Assembly: GCA_905182305.1 (NCBI GenBank)
Contig: CAJJBB010000006.1
Location: forward strand, 1-64,000
DNA length: 64,000 nt
Origin: Flavobacteria bacterium MS024-2A
GTDB lineage: Bacteria; Bacteroidota; Bacteroidia; Flavobacteriales; Flavobacteriaceae
Reading direction: 5' to 3'
The translations under genes were made by a program, and so were the position numbers. Below, one piece after another: positions 41,162 through 49,944 of the stretch. How positions within the stretch are numbered: position 1 is the first letter of the stretch; every line of letters begins with the position of its first letter. The notes below the pieces were generated by a model. It had not been told where the DNA came from, ran no database searches, and saw only the letters and a list, made by a program, of their open reading frames with translations.

Positions 41162-43583
41162 AGATTTGGTTCGATCCTTTTTATTGCCCCATGGCCTCAT
41201 TATTTTGGTTTTTGGATTTTTATCACTTGCTTTTTATTACCCCTTATTGGAGGGAAAAATACTCATTCAGTCGGATATTCGTCAATATGAGGGAATGTCC
41301 CGCGAGCTCAACGACTATAGAACCAAAACAAGAGAAGAAACCTATTGGATAAATAATGCCTTTGGAGGAATGCCTACCTATCAATTGGGAGCTAAATATC
41401 CAGCAGATTTCTTAAGTCCTATTTATTCTTTTATTCGGATTTTACCTCGGCCAGCACATATACTCTTTTTGTATTTTATGGGTGCTTATTTATTGTTATT
41501 AGTTATTAAAATGCCTTATCGTATCGCATTTTTTGGTGCTTTGGCTTTTGGTTTTTCCACCTATCTTTTAATTATTCTTCAGGTTGGACATAATACAAAA
41601 GCTTTGGCAGCGAGTTTTTTTTCTTTTGTAATTGCGGGACTAATATTGTTGTTTCAAAAAAAATATTTCACTGGCTTTATTCTTACAACTCTTGCCTTAG
41701 GTATGCAAATCAGAGCCAATCATTACCAAATGACCTATTATTTATTGTTATTACTGGGAATATTTATTATATCATATGGTATTAGCGCTTTGAAGGAAAA
41801 AAAAGGTTCCTCCATTATTAAGGCTCTTTCATTATTGATTTTATCAGGTATTTTATCTTTAGGGTTTAATGCAACTCCACTGTTAGCTACTGCAGAATAC
41901 TCCAAATTCAGTACCCGTGGTGGTAGTGAATTAAAGCTTCAGCCTGATGGAAATCCAAAAGAACAAAGTAGTGGATTGGAATACGATTACATTACTGAAT
42001 ATAGTTATGGGATTTTTGAAAGCTTAAATCTTTTTGTCCCAAGAATTCAGGGTGGTGGTTCTAGTGAAAATTTAGGAAAAGATCATGGCGTTTATGATTT
42101 TTTAAGAGCAAGAGGGGTAGGGCAAGATCAAGCTATTCAATTCTCTAAAAACGTACCAACCTATTGGGGATCTCAACCAATTTTAGAAGCACCTGCCTAT
42201 ATTGGAATAAGTGTTTTATTTTTTGCTTTATTCGCTTTATTTTTTGTTAAGGGACCACTCAAAAATGCTTTAGCTATTGGTGTTTTATTCTCTCTTTTGC
42301 TTTCCTGGGGTAAGAATTTTAATATGCTTACACAATTATTCATCGATTACTTTCCTTTTTACAATAAATTTAGAGCGGTTTCTTCCATTCAAGTAGTTTT
42401 AGAACTTTGTATGCCCATTCTTGCCTCCATGGGTTTGTATTGGATCTTTAACAAAGCTGATTCAGTAAATATTAAACGACTTTTAAAGGTTGGACTTTTT
42501 CCCATCGGAATTTTGACTGTACTCTTGTTTTTTAAATCGTCATTTTCTTTTCTAGGATTAAATGATAGTTATTTTGAAGAAATTTATGGGGCAGATTTAG
42601 TTAATCAAATTGTGAGTGCTAGAAAATCTATTTTCAATCAAGATTTGATAAGAGGAATTCTCTATTGCATCGTTCTCATGGGACTTGTTATTGCGTTAAA
42701 TGCTAATAAAATAAAAAAGCCCATGGCATTTATTGCTATTTTAGGAATCTTACTTGTTGATTTATTGGGAATATCAAGTCGCTATATTGACTATGATGGA
42801 TTTGTTTCTAAAAGAATTGTTCAGAATACCTTTAGGCAAACTACGGCAGATAAAGCCATTCTTCAAGACACAGCCCATTATCGTGTTTACGAACCACAAC
42901 TTGGATTAAATGGAGCTAGAACAGCTTATTTTCACAATACAATTGGTGGATACCATGGTGCTAAGCCACGCCGTTTTGAAGAGTTATTTAATTATTATAA
43001 TACCCATCAAATTTCAGGGGTATTGGATATGTTAAATATTAAATACATTCTGTTTCCAAACCAAGAAACGGGAGCGTTAGAACCTATGAAGAATTCTAAT
43101 GCTTTAGGACCTGCATGGACCGTCCAAACATTGATTGAAGTGCCTACTGCCGATGCATTACTTGAACGGTTAAAAATAACAGATCTTAAAAGAGAAGCCG
43201 TTTTTATAAAGGGGAGTTTAGGTTTTGGTGTTGCCAAAGAATATAAATTAGATTCTTTAGCAACTCTAGATTTAAATATAATTACATCTAACAAAATAAA
43301 TTACCGGGCAACCAGTTCTGTTTCACAGTTTATTGTTTTTTCAGAAATGTATTATCCTGAGGGTTGGACAGCAAGGGTTAATGGAAAAGAAACGCCTATC
43401 TATAATTTAAATTATGTTTTACGTGGAATTTCTTTAGCTCCAGGAGTATCTGAAATAGAATTTGAATTTACTCCTGTTATTATAGCGAAAGGAACCACTA
43501 TTCGATGGATAACAGTCATTCTGTTTTTATTTAGTATTTTAACACTTGGGTATTTACAATTCCGTAAGAAAAAAATATTATAG
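41145..43583 (+). CDS. YfhO-like large membrane glycosyltransferase/transporter-type protein
   Basis: An 812-aa protein with about 12 membrane helices. YfhO-type proteins are candidate GT-C glycosyltransferases acting on lipid-linked sugars; an aspartate-containing first loop (SDIRQYEG, about 34-41) fits GT-C folds. The C-terminal soluble region (about 560-770) ends in a final helix. The ATG at 41145 gives MKILNKDLVRSF; a TTG at 41139 is also possible. A flippase-like gene follows by 2 bp, so an envelope-polysaccharide role is likely. Confidence 0.72.
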   Translation: MKILNKDLVRSFLLPHGLIILVFGFLSLAFYYPLLEGKILIQSDIRQYEGMSRELNDYRTKTREETYWINNAFGGMPTYQLGAKYPADFLSPIYSFIRILPRPAHILFLYFMGAYLLLLVIKMPYRIAFFGALAFGFSTYLLIILQVGHNTKALAASFFSFVIAGLILLFQKKYFTGFILTTLALGMQIRANHYQMTYYLLLLLGIFIISYGISALKEKKGSSIIKALSLLILSGILSLGFNATPLLATAEYSKFSTRGGSELKLQPDGNPKEQSSGLEYDYITEYSYGIFESLNLFVPRIQGGGSSENLGKDHGVYDFLRARGVGQDQAIQFSKNVPTYWGSQPILEAPAYIGISVLFFALFALFFVKGPLKNALAIGVLFSLLLSWGKNFNMLTQLFIDYFPFYNKFRAVSSIQVVLELCMPILASMGLYWIFNKADSVNIKRLLKVGLFPIGILTVLLFFKSSFSFLGLNDSYFEEIYGADLVNQIVSARKSIFNQDLIRGILYCIVLMGLVIALNANKIKKPMAFIAILGILLVDLLGISSRYIDYDGFVSKRIVQNTFRQTTADKAILQDTAHYRVYEPQLGLNGARTAYFHNTIGGYHGAKPRRFEELFNYYNTHQISGVLDMLNIKYILFPNQETGALEPMKNSNALGPAWTVQTLIEVPTADALLERLKITDLKREAVFIKGSLGFGVAKEYKLDSLATLDLNIITSNKINYRATSSVSQFIVFSEMYYPEGWTARVNGKETPIYNLNYVLRGISLAPGVSEIEFEFTPVIIAKGTTIRWITVILFLFSILTLGYLQFRKKKIL

Positions 43584-43585
43584 GC

Positions 43586-45049
43586 ATGGGGATAATTGCT
43601 AAGCAGTCTATATATAATGTTTTAAGTATTGCATTAGCTTTTATTATTGGTGCAGTCAACATGTTATTTTTATACCCTACGTTCCTTGGAAAAGAGTTTC
43701 AAGGACTTATTGTAGCTCTTTTAGCAAATTCAAACCTAATTCAACCCTTTGTGTCTTTTGGAGTTCAACACACTATAATAAAATACTATAGTGATTCTAA
43801 AACTCAAAAACAGCGCGATAGATTATTATGGTTCTCATTATTGTTACCATTAGTAATTATTTCCATAATAATTCCTTTATATTATTATTTTAATATTCAA
43901 ATTTTAGATTTTTTAACAAATAGTAATAAAACCGTACTAGGATTTCCAGTATTAATTCTTGCTATAGCAATTTCAACGGCTTATTTCGAGATATTTTTCA
44001 GTTGGTTGAGAGTCAATCTTCAATCTATATTTGGCAACTTTTTAAAAGAAGTATATCCTCGATTTTTAACGTTTATTTTACTTATTTCTTTTGCTTTTGA
44101 GCTAATAAATTTAGATCAATTTATTTTATTTTTAATTATAGGTTATTACCTCCGTCTTTTAATTATAGCCTTGTATAGCTTTTATGTTTATACCCCAAAA
44201 TTTGAATTTAAACTTCCAGAGGCATGGCTTTCTATGTTGAAGTATAGTAGTTTAATTTTTCTTTCTGGGGCTGCAGCAAGTTTTATTTTAGACATTGACA
44301 AATCAATGATTTACACTCTTACTTCAAATGAAAATGTAGCTTTTTATGCAGTTGCTTTATACATTGCGGCTGTTGTTGAAGCCCCAGGAAGGGCAATGTT
44401 TCAAATCACAAGTCCTCTAGTTGCTAAAGCATTAAATGAAAATGATACTAAAAGACTGGAAGTGTTATTAAAAAAAAGCAGTATAAATCTTATGATTGTT
44501 AGTGGTTTTGTTTTTTTAATTATCAACTTAAATTTAAATGATTTCTATTTGATTATTAATCAACAGGGTTACTCTTCAGCAGCTAGTGTTGTTATTATTG
44601 TTTCAATTGGTAAATTTTTTAGTATGTCTATGGGATGCTTAAATAATATAATTAGTAATTCGAAGTATTATACTTATGTATTTTGGTTTTCCATTATTTC
44701 AGCCTTTTTAGCAGTTGTTTTAAATTACACCTTTATTGAATCCTATGGTATTATTGGAGCTGCAGTTGCTACTCTTATGGTTATTCTATTTATAAATTTA
44801 TGTAAAATAGTTTTGGTGGCTATTTTATTTAAAATTCATCCATATTCTAAAAAATCTTTAGGTATAATAATGAGTATAATATTTATTTATTTAATAATAT
44901 CCAATGTACCCTCGGTTATTCACCCTATACTTTCAATATTCTTAAGGAGCCTAATGATTTTGGGACTTTTTATGGTTCCTTTATTTAAGCTTAAATGGTC
45001 AAGTGATATTGAAGCACTTTTAGCTAAAGTTAAATCACGATTATTTTAA
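43586..45049 (+). CDS. Polysaccharide flippase-like protein (MATE/MVF type, Wzx-like)
   Basis: A 487-aa membrane protein with about 14 predicted helices, of the Wzx/MurJ/PST flippase shape. The N-terminal KQSIYNVLSIALAFIIGAVNMLFL and the later PGRAMFQITSPLVAKALNE segment fit. It probably moves lipid-linked sugar units across the inner membrane. It directly follows the YfhO-like gene (2-bp gap) and ends 9 bp inside the convergent uvrA. Confidence 0.8.
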   Translation: MGIIAKQSIYNVLSIALAFIIGAVNMLFLYPTFLGKEFQGLIVALLANSNLIQPFVSFGVQHTIIKYYSDSKTQKQRDRLLWFSLLLPLVIISIIIPLYYYFNIQILDFLTNSNKTVLGFPVLILAIAISTAYFEIFFSWLRVNLQSIFGNFLKEVYPRFLTFILLISFAFELINLDQFILFLIIGYYLRLLIIALYSFYVYTPKFEFKLPEAWLSMLKYSSLIFLSGAAASFILDIDKSMIYTLTSNENVAFYAVALYIAAVVEAPGRAMFQITSPLVAKALNENDTKRLEVLLKKSSINLMIVSGFVFLIINLNLNDFYLIINQQGYSSAASVVIIVSIGKFFSMSMGCLNNIISNSKYYTYVFWFSIISAFLAVVLNYTFIESYGIIGAAVATLMVILFINLCKIVLVAILFKIHPYSKKSLGIIMSIIFIYLIISNVPSVIHPILSIFLRSLMILGLFMVPLFKLKWSSDIEALLAKVKSRLF

Positions 45050-47821
45050 TTTATTGCTAAGGTAGTAACCGGTATGTGATTTTTTAATTTTTGAAATTTC
45101 TTCAGGAGTTCCTTGACCCACTAGGTACCCGCCTGAATTACCAGCTTCAGGACCTAAATCTATTAAGTGATCTGCGCATTTAATAAGATCCAAATTATGT
45201 TCTACAACCACAATACTATGTCCTTTGTTAATAAGAGAATTAAAAGAAATTATAAGTTTTTGGATGTCATGAAAATGAAGCCCAGTAGTAGGTTCATCAA
45301 ATATAAAAAGTACTTTTTCTTTACTTGTCCCTTGACTAATAAATGTAGCGAGTTTAATTCGTTGTGCTTCACCACCAGATAAAGTAGCAGAAGATTGTCC
45401 AAGGGTAACATAACCTAGACCAACATCTTGAAGAGGTTGTAGTTTTTGAATTATTTTTTTGGAGTCATATTTTTTAAAGAAAGAAATCACATCATCTACT
45501 GTCATTTCAAGAAGTTGGTTAATCGATACATCTTTAAACTTAACTTCTTGAATTTCATTTTTAAAACGCCTTCCATTACAGTGTTCGCATTCCAATACCA
45601 CATCTGCCATAAACTGCATTTCAATGGTAATAGTTCCTTCTCCTTTACAGTTATCACATCGACCTCCATCTACATTAAATGAAAAATGTTTAGGTTGATA
45701 ATTCCTGCTTTTAGATAAACTTAATCCAGCATATAGAGCTCTAATATCATCAAAGGCCTTTATGTAGGTAACAGGATTGGACCGTGAAGACCTGCCAATA
45801 GGATTTTGATCCACAAACTCGACACCTTTGAGGGTACTTAAATCTCCCCTTAAATCAGTATAAGCACCTGGTTTTTCTGTATAAATATCAAAATGTCGTA
45901 AGAGAGCAGGATATAGTATTTTCTTAACCAAACTTGTTTTTCCACTTCCAGAAACACCACTAATTACAGTAAGACATCCCAATGGTATTTTAATGTTAAT
46001 ATTTTTCAAATTATTCTCTCTAGCACCAATAATTTCAATTTTTTTATTAGAGGTTCTTCTGTTTACAGGAACTTCAATTTTTCTGGTACCATTAAGATAA
46101 TCAGCAGTAAGACCATTACTTTTTAAAATAGTATTAAAGGAACCTTGTGCAATTATTTTTCCTCCCAGCGTTCCAGCCTCAGGACCGATGTCAATTACTT
46201 GATCTGCAGAATTCATAATTTCTTCATCATGTTCAACTACAATTACACTATTCCCTAAATCTCGAAGTGTTTTTAATACTGTAATTAGTTTTTCGTTATC
46301 TCTAGAATGAAGTCCAATAGATGGTTCATCTAAAATATACATTGATCCAACAAGACTACTTCCAAGTGAAGTAGCCAATTGAATTCGCTGTGATTCCCCT
46401 CCAGAGAGCGTGTTTGATCTCCTATTAAGTGTTAAGTAACCTAAGCCAACTTCTTTGACAAATTGAAGTCTACTTTTAATTTCTTTAAGAAGACGTTTTG
46501 AAATTTCTTGATCTTGATTTTTAAGGGCTAATGAATCGAAAAATAAGGCTAATTCATCAATAGATATTTGAAGCAAGTCTGGTAAGCTTTTATCACCTAT
46601 TTTAACGTAAGTAGCTTCATCTTTTAAACGGGATCCTCCACATTGAAAACATTTTGTTTTTCCTCTGTAGCGGGAAAGTAAGACACGGTTTTGAATTTTA
46701 TAATTCTTAGCTTCAATTTTCTTAAAAAAAGGAGTTATCCCTGTAAAATAAGAGTTACCCTTCCATAATACTCCTATTTGTTCTTCTGAAAGTTCAAAAT
46801 AAGGTTTGTGAATTGGAAATTCAAAACGATACGCATTATTAATTAAGTTATTGTGGAATTTCCGCATACCAGTTCCTCGCCAGGGAACAATTGCATCATC
46901 ATAAATAGACAAAGAAGTATCTGATATTACTAATTCAGGATCAATCCCAATAATATCTCCAAACCCCTCACAAGCAGGACATGCGCCTACGGGATTATTA
47001 AAGCTAAATAAATGAACGCTTGGTTGAGCAAATATAAGATCATCCATTTCAAACTTGTTGGAGAAGTTATGACGTTTTTTATCTGAGAGATTTAAAAGAG
47101 AGCAATAACCTTTACCCTCATAAAATGCTATTTCAATAGCGTCTGAAACACGGTTGTAAAAATCTTCTTCATGGCGTATAATTAATCGGTCAATCACCAA
47201 ATCAAAACTTTTTTCAGGTAATTGTTTTAATGTATCAATAGGAAAGACTTCCTCTTTGTAATGAATACGTGCAAAACCTTGCTGAATAAATATTTTTAAT
47301 TTTTCTGCTAACGTTCTGTTGGGCTCTTCTTTTATTGGGGCTAAAAGCAACAGTTTGTCTCCTTCTTTGGTACTTTTGAGTAAATTAATAATATCGGTTA
47401 CGTTATCTTTTTTAACCTCTTTGTTTGATATTGGAGAATAAGTTTTTCCAATTCTTGCGAATAATAGCTTTAGGTAGTCATAAATCTCAGTTTTTGTACC
47501 CACCGTAGATCGTGGATTTGAGGTGTTTACTTTTTGCTCAACTGCAATGGCAGGAGAGAGTCCCTTAATGAAATCAACTTTAGGTTTATTGAGGCGACCC
47601 ATAAACTGTCGAGCGTAAGAAGAAAGGCTTTCCACGTAACGTCGCTGTCCTTCAGCATAAAGCGTATCAAATGCTAAAGACGACTTACCGGATCCGGATA
47701 AGCCTGTTATTACAGTTAATTTATTTCTAGGAATAGCAATATCAACATATTTTAAATTATGTAAATGTGCTCCTTTAATGATAATATGGGTCTTCGGATC
47801 GTAGTCCAAAATGTTCTTCAT
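45041..47821 (-). CDS. uvrA: Excinuclease ABC subunit A (UvrA)
   Basis: DNA damage recognition in nucleotide excision repair. From ATG 47821 the product has 926 aa: Walker A GLSGSGKSS (40-48) and GVSGSGKTS (second ABC domain), ABC signature LSGGESQRIQLA and LSGGEAQRIKLA, and zinc modules with CPAC/CFQCGGSR and CDNCKGEG/CEHCNG. The frame opens 24 codons earlier (47893), but MKNILDYDPKTHI is the expected N-terminus and a TAAATTTG box at 47839-47846 sits just upstream, so 47821 is preferred. Confidence 0.97.
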   Translation of the reverse strand: MKNILDYDPKTHIIIKGAHLHNLKYVDIAIPRNKLTVITGLSGSGKSSLAFDTLYAEGQRRYVESLSSYARQFMGRLNKPKVDFIKGLSPAIAVEQKVNTSNPRSTVGTKTEIYDYLKLLFARIGKTYSPISNKEVKKDNVTDIINLLKSTKEGDKLLLLAPIKEEPNRTLAEKLKIFIQQGFARIHYKEEVFPIDTLKQLPEKSFDLVIDRLIIRHEEDFYNRVSDAIEIAFYEGKGYCSLLNLSDKKRHNFSNKFEMDDLIFAQPSVHLFSFNNPVGACPACEGFGDIIGIDPELVISDTSLSIYDDAIVPWRGTGMRKFHNNLINNAYRFEFPIHKPYFELSEEQIGVLWKGNSYFTGITPFFKKIEAKNYKIQNRVLLSRYRGKTKCFQCGGSRLKDEATYVKIGDKSLPDLLQISIDELALFFDSLALKNQDQEISKRLLKEIKSRLQFVKEVGLGYLTLNRRSNTLSGGESQRIQLATSLGSSLVGSMYILDEPSIGLHSRDNEKLITVLKTLRDLGNSVIVVEHDEEIMNSADQVIDIGPEAGTLGGKIIAQGSFNTILKSNGLTADYLNGTRKIEVPVNRRTSNKKIEIIGARENNLKNINIKIPLGCLTVISGVSGSGKTSLVKKILYPALLRHFDIYTEKPGAYTDLRGDLSTLKGVEFVDQNPIGRSSRSNPVTYIKAFDDIRALYAGLSLSKSRNYQPKHFSFNVDGGRCDNCKGEGTITIEMQFMADVVLECEHCNGRRFKNEIQEVKFKDVSINQLLEMTVDDVISFFKKYDSKKIIQKLQPLQDVGLGYVTLGQSSATLSGGEAQRIKLATFISQGTSKEKVLFIFDEPTTGLHFHDIQKLIISFNSLINKGHSIVVVEHNLDLIKCADHLIDLGPEAGNSGGYLVGQGTPEEISKIKKSHTGYYLSNKLK

Positions 47822-47838
47822 AGTCTTTTTAAAGGCAC

Positions 47839-47846
47839 CAAATTTA
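47839..47846 (-). promoter_or_regulatory. -7 box of the uvrA promoter
   Basis: Reads TAAATTTG on the minus strand, 18 bp before the preferred uvrA start, and so supports the shorter gene model. No clear -33 TTG is visible. Confidence 0.5.
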
Positions 47847-47897
47847 CGATTTTTAAACCTCATTTTTACTGACAGAATCACTAAAACAATCAATTTA

Positions 47898-47928
47898 TTG
47901 TTAATAACTTTTAAAAAATGTATATTTG
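47898..47928 (+). promoter_or_regulatory. Promoter of the sigma-factor gene
   Basis: TTG at 47898-47900 and TATATTTG at 47921-47928 are separated by 20 bp, the Bacteroidota housekeeping pattern. Transcription would start near 47935, giving a leader of about 75 nt that contains the nested hairpin at 47951-48008. Confidence 0.65.
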
Positions 47929-47950
47929 ATAAAATTATTAAGCCTATAGC

Positions 47951-48008
47951 ATAAAATTACTTTTAATTATCACGGATTTTTAACGGCTTTAAGCCAAAGT
48001 AATTTTAT
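47951..48008 (+). promoter_or_regulatory. Nested hairpin in the sigma-factor mRNA leader
   Basis: ATAAAATTACTTT (47951-47963) and AAAGTAATTTTAT (47996-48008) are perfect 13-bp complementary arms ending one base before the ATG at 48010. Between them GGCTT-T-AAGCC (47985-47995) is a second inverted repeat. The fold would hold the start codon next to a stable stem, a possible translational control element. Confidence 0.55.
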
Positions 48009-48009
48009 T

Positions 48010-48600
48010 ATGGATATTAATAAGTCTTCTCTAGTTTTAGACGCTACCCTTGTTCAGGAGTACGTTTCTGGTTCTGAAATAGCAATTGAAAAATTAATCA
48101 ACAGACATCAGCTCAGGATCTTTAATTATATTAAATCTAAGGTTTTAGATCGTGACACCGCAGAAGATATTTTTCAAGACACTTTTATTAAAGTAATAAA
48201 AACATTAAAAAGTGGTGTTTATAATGAGGAAGGTAAGTTTTTACCATGGGTTATGCGTATAGCTCATAATTTAGTTATTGACTTCTTTAGAAAAAGCAAT
48301 CGTATTCCAACAATTGAAAATAATGATGAGTATGATCTTTTTAAATTCATTTCCGATACTACACCAAATATAGAAAAGATTCTTTTTCAAGATCAATTGG
48401 TAAAGGACCTTCAAAATTTAATATTAGAGCTTCCGGATGATCAGAAAGAAGTACTTACTATGAGGTTATACAAGGATATGAGCTTTAAAGAAATTGCAGA
48501 AAACACAAACGTAAGCATCAATACTGCACTTGGTAGAATGCGTTATGCTATAATTAATTTGCGAAAGCTTGCTGACAACCATCAAATTGTTTTAGAGTAG
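48010..48600 (+). CDS. RNA polymerase ECF-type sigma factor
   Basis: A 196-aa sigma-70-family factor with region 2 (RHQLRIFNYIKSKVLDRD, then DTAEDIFQDTFIKVIK, about 35-75) and region 4 (LPDDQKEVLTMRLYKDMSFK, then EIAENTNVSINTALGRMRYA, about 140-180). No anti-sigma gene is adjacent, but a 48-aa gene follows by 48 bp. Such factors are widespread in flavobacteria. A consensus promoter and an unusual hairpin leader precede it, suggesting controlled translation. Confidence 0.9.
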   Translation: MDINKSSLVLDATLVQEYVSGSEIAIEKLINRHQLRIFNYIKSKVLDRDTAEDIFQDTFIKVIKTLKSGVYNEEGKFLPWVMRIAHNLVIDFFRKSNRIPTIENNDEYDLFKFISDTTPNIEKILFQDQLVKDLQNLILELPDDQKEVLTMRLYKDMSFKEIAENTNVSINTALGRMRYAIINLRKLADNHQIVLE

Positions 48601-48648
48601 AATACAATTTTAGAGTCATAATAGCGTTATTAAATTATAATTATTTAT

Positions 48649-48795
48649 ATGGCAAAAAATTACTCTGTTAATACTAAAGATTCTTCATTAAAACAATTAC
48701 CTCGGGAAATTGTAATAAAACGTATTATTGCTTTCTCTAAGTCTTACAATGCTCATCAAGAGGAAAGTACACTTTTAAAAACATTAAAAAATTAA
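48649..48795 (+). CDS. Small protein downstream of the sigma factor (48 aa)
   Basis: ATG at 48649 opens a 48-codon frame: MAKNYSVNTKDSSLKQLPRE, then VIKRIIAFSKSYNAH and a short charged end. It is a soluble, basic, mainly helical protein. It lies 48 bp after the sigma-factor stop on the same strand and its last 4 bases overlap the convergent nth. The position suggests co-transcription with the sigma factor, perhaps as a regulator; that is a guess. The clean frame and codon use support it being real. Confidence 0.6.
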   Translation: MAKNYSVNTKDSSLKQLPREIVIKRIIAFSKSYNAHQEESTLLKTLKN

Positions 48796-49442
48796 GATAT
48801 TACTTTTTTAAGTAATGATTTTCTTCCAATTGTTCTAGTAATTATATCTTTTTCAATATTCCAGCCTCTTGCTGGAGAATATTCCCTTCCATACCAAATT
48901 ATCTGTAAGTGCAAATCATTCCACTTTTTTTCTGGGAAAAGACGCCTTGCGTCACGTTCTGTTTGAACCACGTTCTTCCCATTTGTAAACCCCCATCGGT
49001 ACATAAGTCGATGTATATGAGTATCTACTGGAAATGATGGAACACCAAAAGCTTGAGCCATTACAACACTTGCTGTTTTATGTCCCACAGCAGGAAGTTC
49101 TTCTAATGACTTCAAATCTTGAGGAACTAATCCTTGATGTTTGTTTAATAGTATGTGAGATAATTTAAAAATTCCTTTTGATTTCATTGGTGATAAGCCA
49201 ACTGAGCGAATAATATCTTGTATTTCATCAACACTTAGGGTAATCATTTTTTGTGGAGTATCGGCTCTTTTAAAAAGTTGTGGTGTTATTTTATTAACCC
49301 TCACATCTGTAGTTTGAGCAGATAATAAAACAGCAATCAATAGGGTGTAAGGATCTTTGTGATTCAGGGGAATTGGAATCTTCGGATATAATTTTTCTAA
49401 GGTTTGCATTGCAAAAGCAACTTTTTCTTTTTTTGTCATCAA
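48792..49442 (-). CDS. nth: Endonuclease III homologue without the Fe-S cluster
   Basis: A 216-aa HhH-GPD DNA glycosylase/AP lyase that removes oxidised pyrimidines. The catalytic Lys is in the helix-hairpin-helix LEELPAVGHKTASVV (about 109-123) and the Asp in SFPVDTHIHR (about 131-140). The usual C-terminal four-Cys loop (C-x6-C-x2-C-x5-C) is absent: after WYGREYSPARGW the protein has no cysteine to its end. The cluster-less form may be typical for these bacteria or may weaken DNA binding. Divergent from bcp. Confidence 0.9.
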   Translation of the reverse strand: MMTKKEKVAFAMQTLEKLYPKIPIPLNHKDPYTLLIAVLLSAQTTDVRVNKITPQLFKRADTPQKMITLSVDEIQDIIRSVGLSPMKSKGIFKLSHILLNKHQGLVPQDLKSLEELPAVGHKTASVVMAQAFGVPSFPVDTHIHRLMYRWGFTNGKNVVQTERDARRLFPEKKWNDLHLQIIWYGREYSPARGWNIEKDIITRTIGRKSLLKKVIS

Positions 49443-49473
49443 TAATAATTATCTTCGAAAATACTAAAACACT

Positions 49474-49941
49474 ATGATTATGAAGCCATTAAAAGTTGGA
49501 GAAATTGCACCTCCCTTTATAGTAAATGACCATTTAGGAAATCCACAAAGTTTGGAAAATTATAAAGGTTCTAGGGTTGTAATCTTTTTTTATCCTAAAG
49601 CAAATACTCCAGGCTGTACAGCAGAAGCATGCGACTTAAGGGATCATTATAAAGAATTAAAGGAAGCCGGTTATGTTTTGTTAGGTGTTAGCGCTGATAC
49701 AGAATTAAAACAGAAAAAATTTGCTGATAAATTTAATTTACCTTTCCCTCTTTTAGCCGATACAGAAAGAACTATTCTAAATTCTTTTGGCGTTTGGGGC
49801 CCCAAAAAATTCATGGGTAAGGAATATGATGGTATTCATAGAATGACATTTATTCTTGACGAAAATGGGGTAGTAGAACGCGTAATTGAAAAAGTTAAAA
49901 CTAAAGAACACGCAACACAAATCTTAGAAATGAAAGTATAG
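49474..49941 (+). CDS. bcp: Thioredoxin-dependent thiol peroxidase (Bcp-type peroxiredoxin)
   Basis: A 155-aa peroxiredoxin reducing hydroperoxides with thioredoxin. The active-site segment YPKANTPGCTAEACDLRD (about 40-57) carries the peroxidatic Cys48 and the resolving Cys53 of the atypical 2-Cys Bcp type. The length is normal. The ATG at 49474 or 49480 may be the start. It is divergent from nth across 31 bp containing a TATCTTCG element, like that upstream of ald. Confidence 0.92.
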   Translation: MIMKPLKVGEIAPPFIVNDHLGNPQSLENYKGSRVVIFFYPKANTPGCTAEACDLRDHYKELKEAGYVLLGVSADTELKQKKFADKFNLPFPLLADTERTILNSFGVWGPKKFMGKEYDGIHRMTFILDENGVVERVIEKVKTKEHATQILEMKV

Positions 49942-49944
49942 GGT

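Noticed and set aside
45167-45682. Plus-strand reading frames inside uvrA
   Set aside because: They are shadows of the uvrA coding strand, with no recognisable protein features or promoter.
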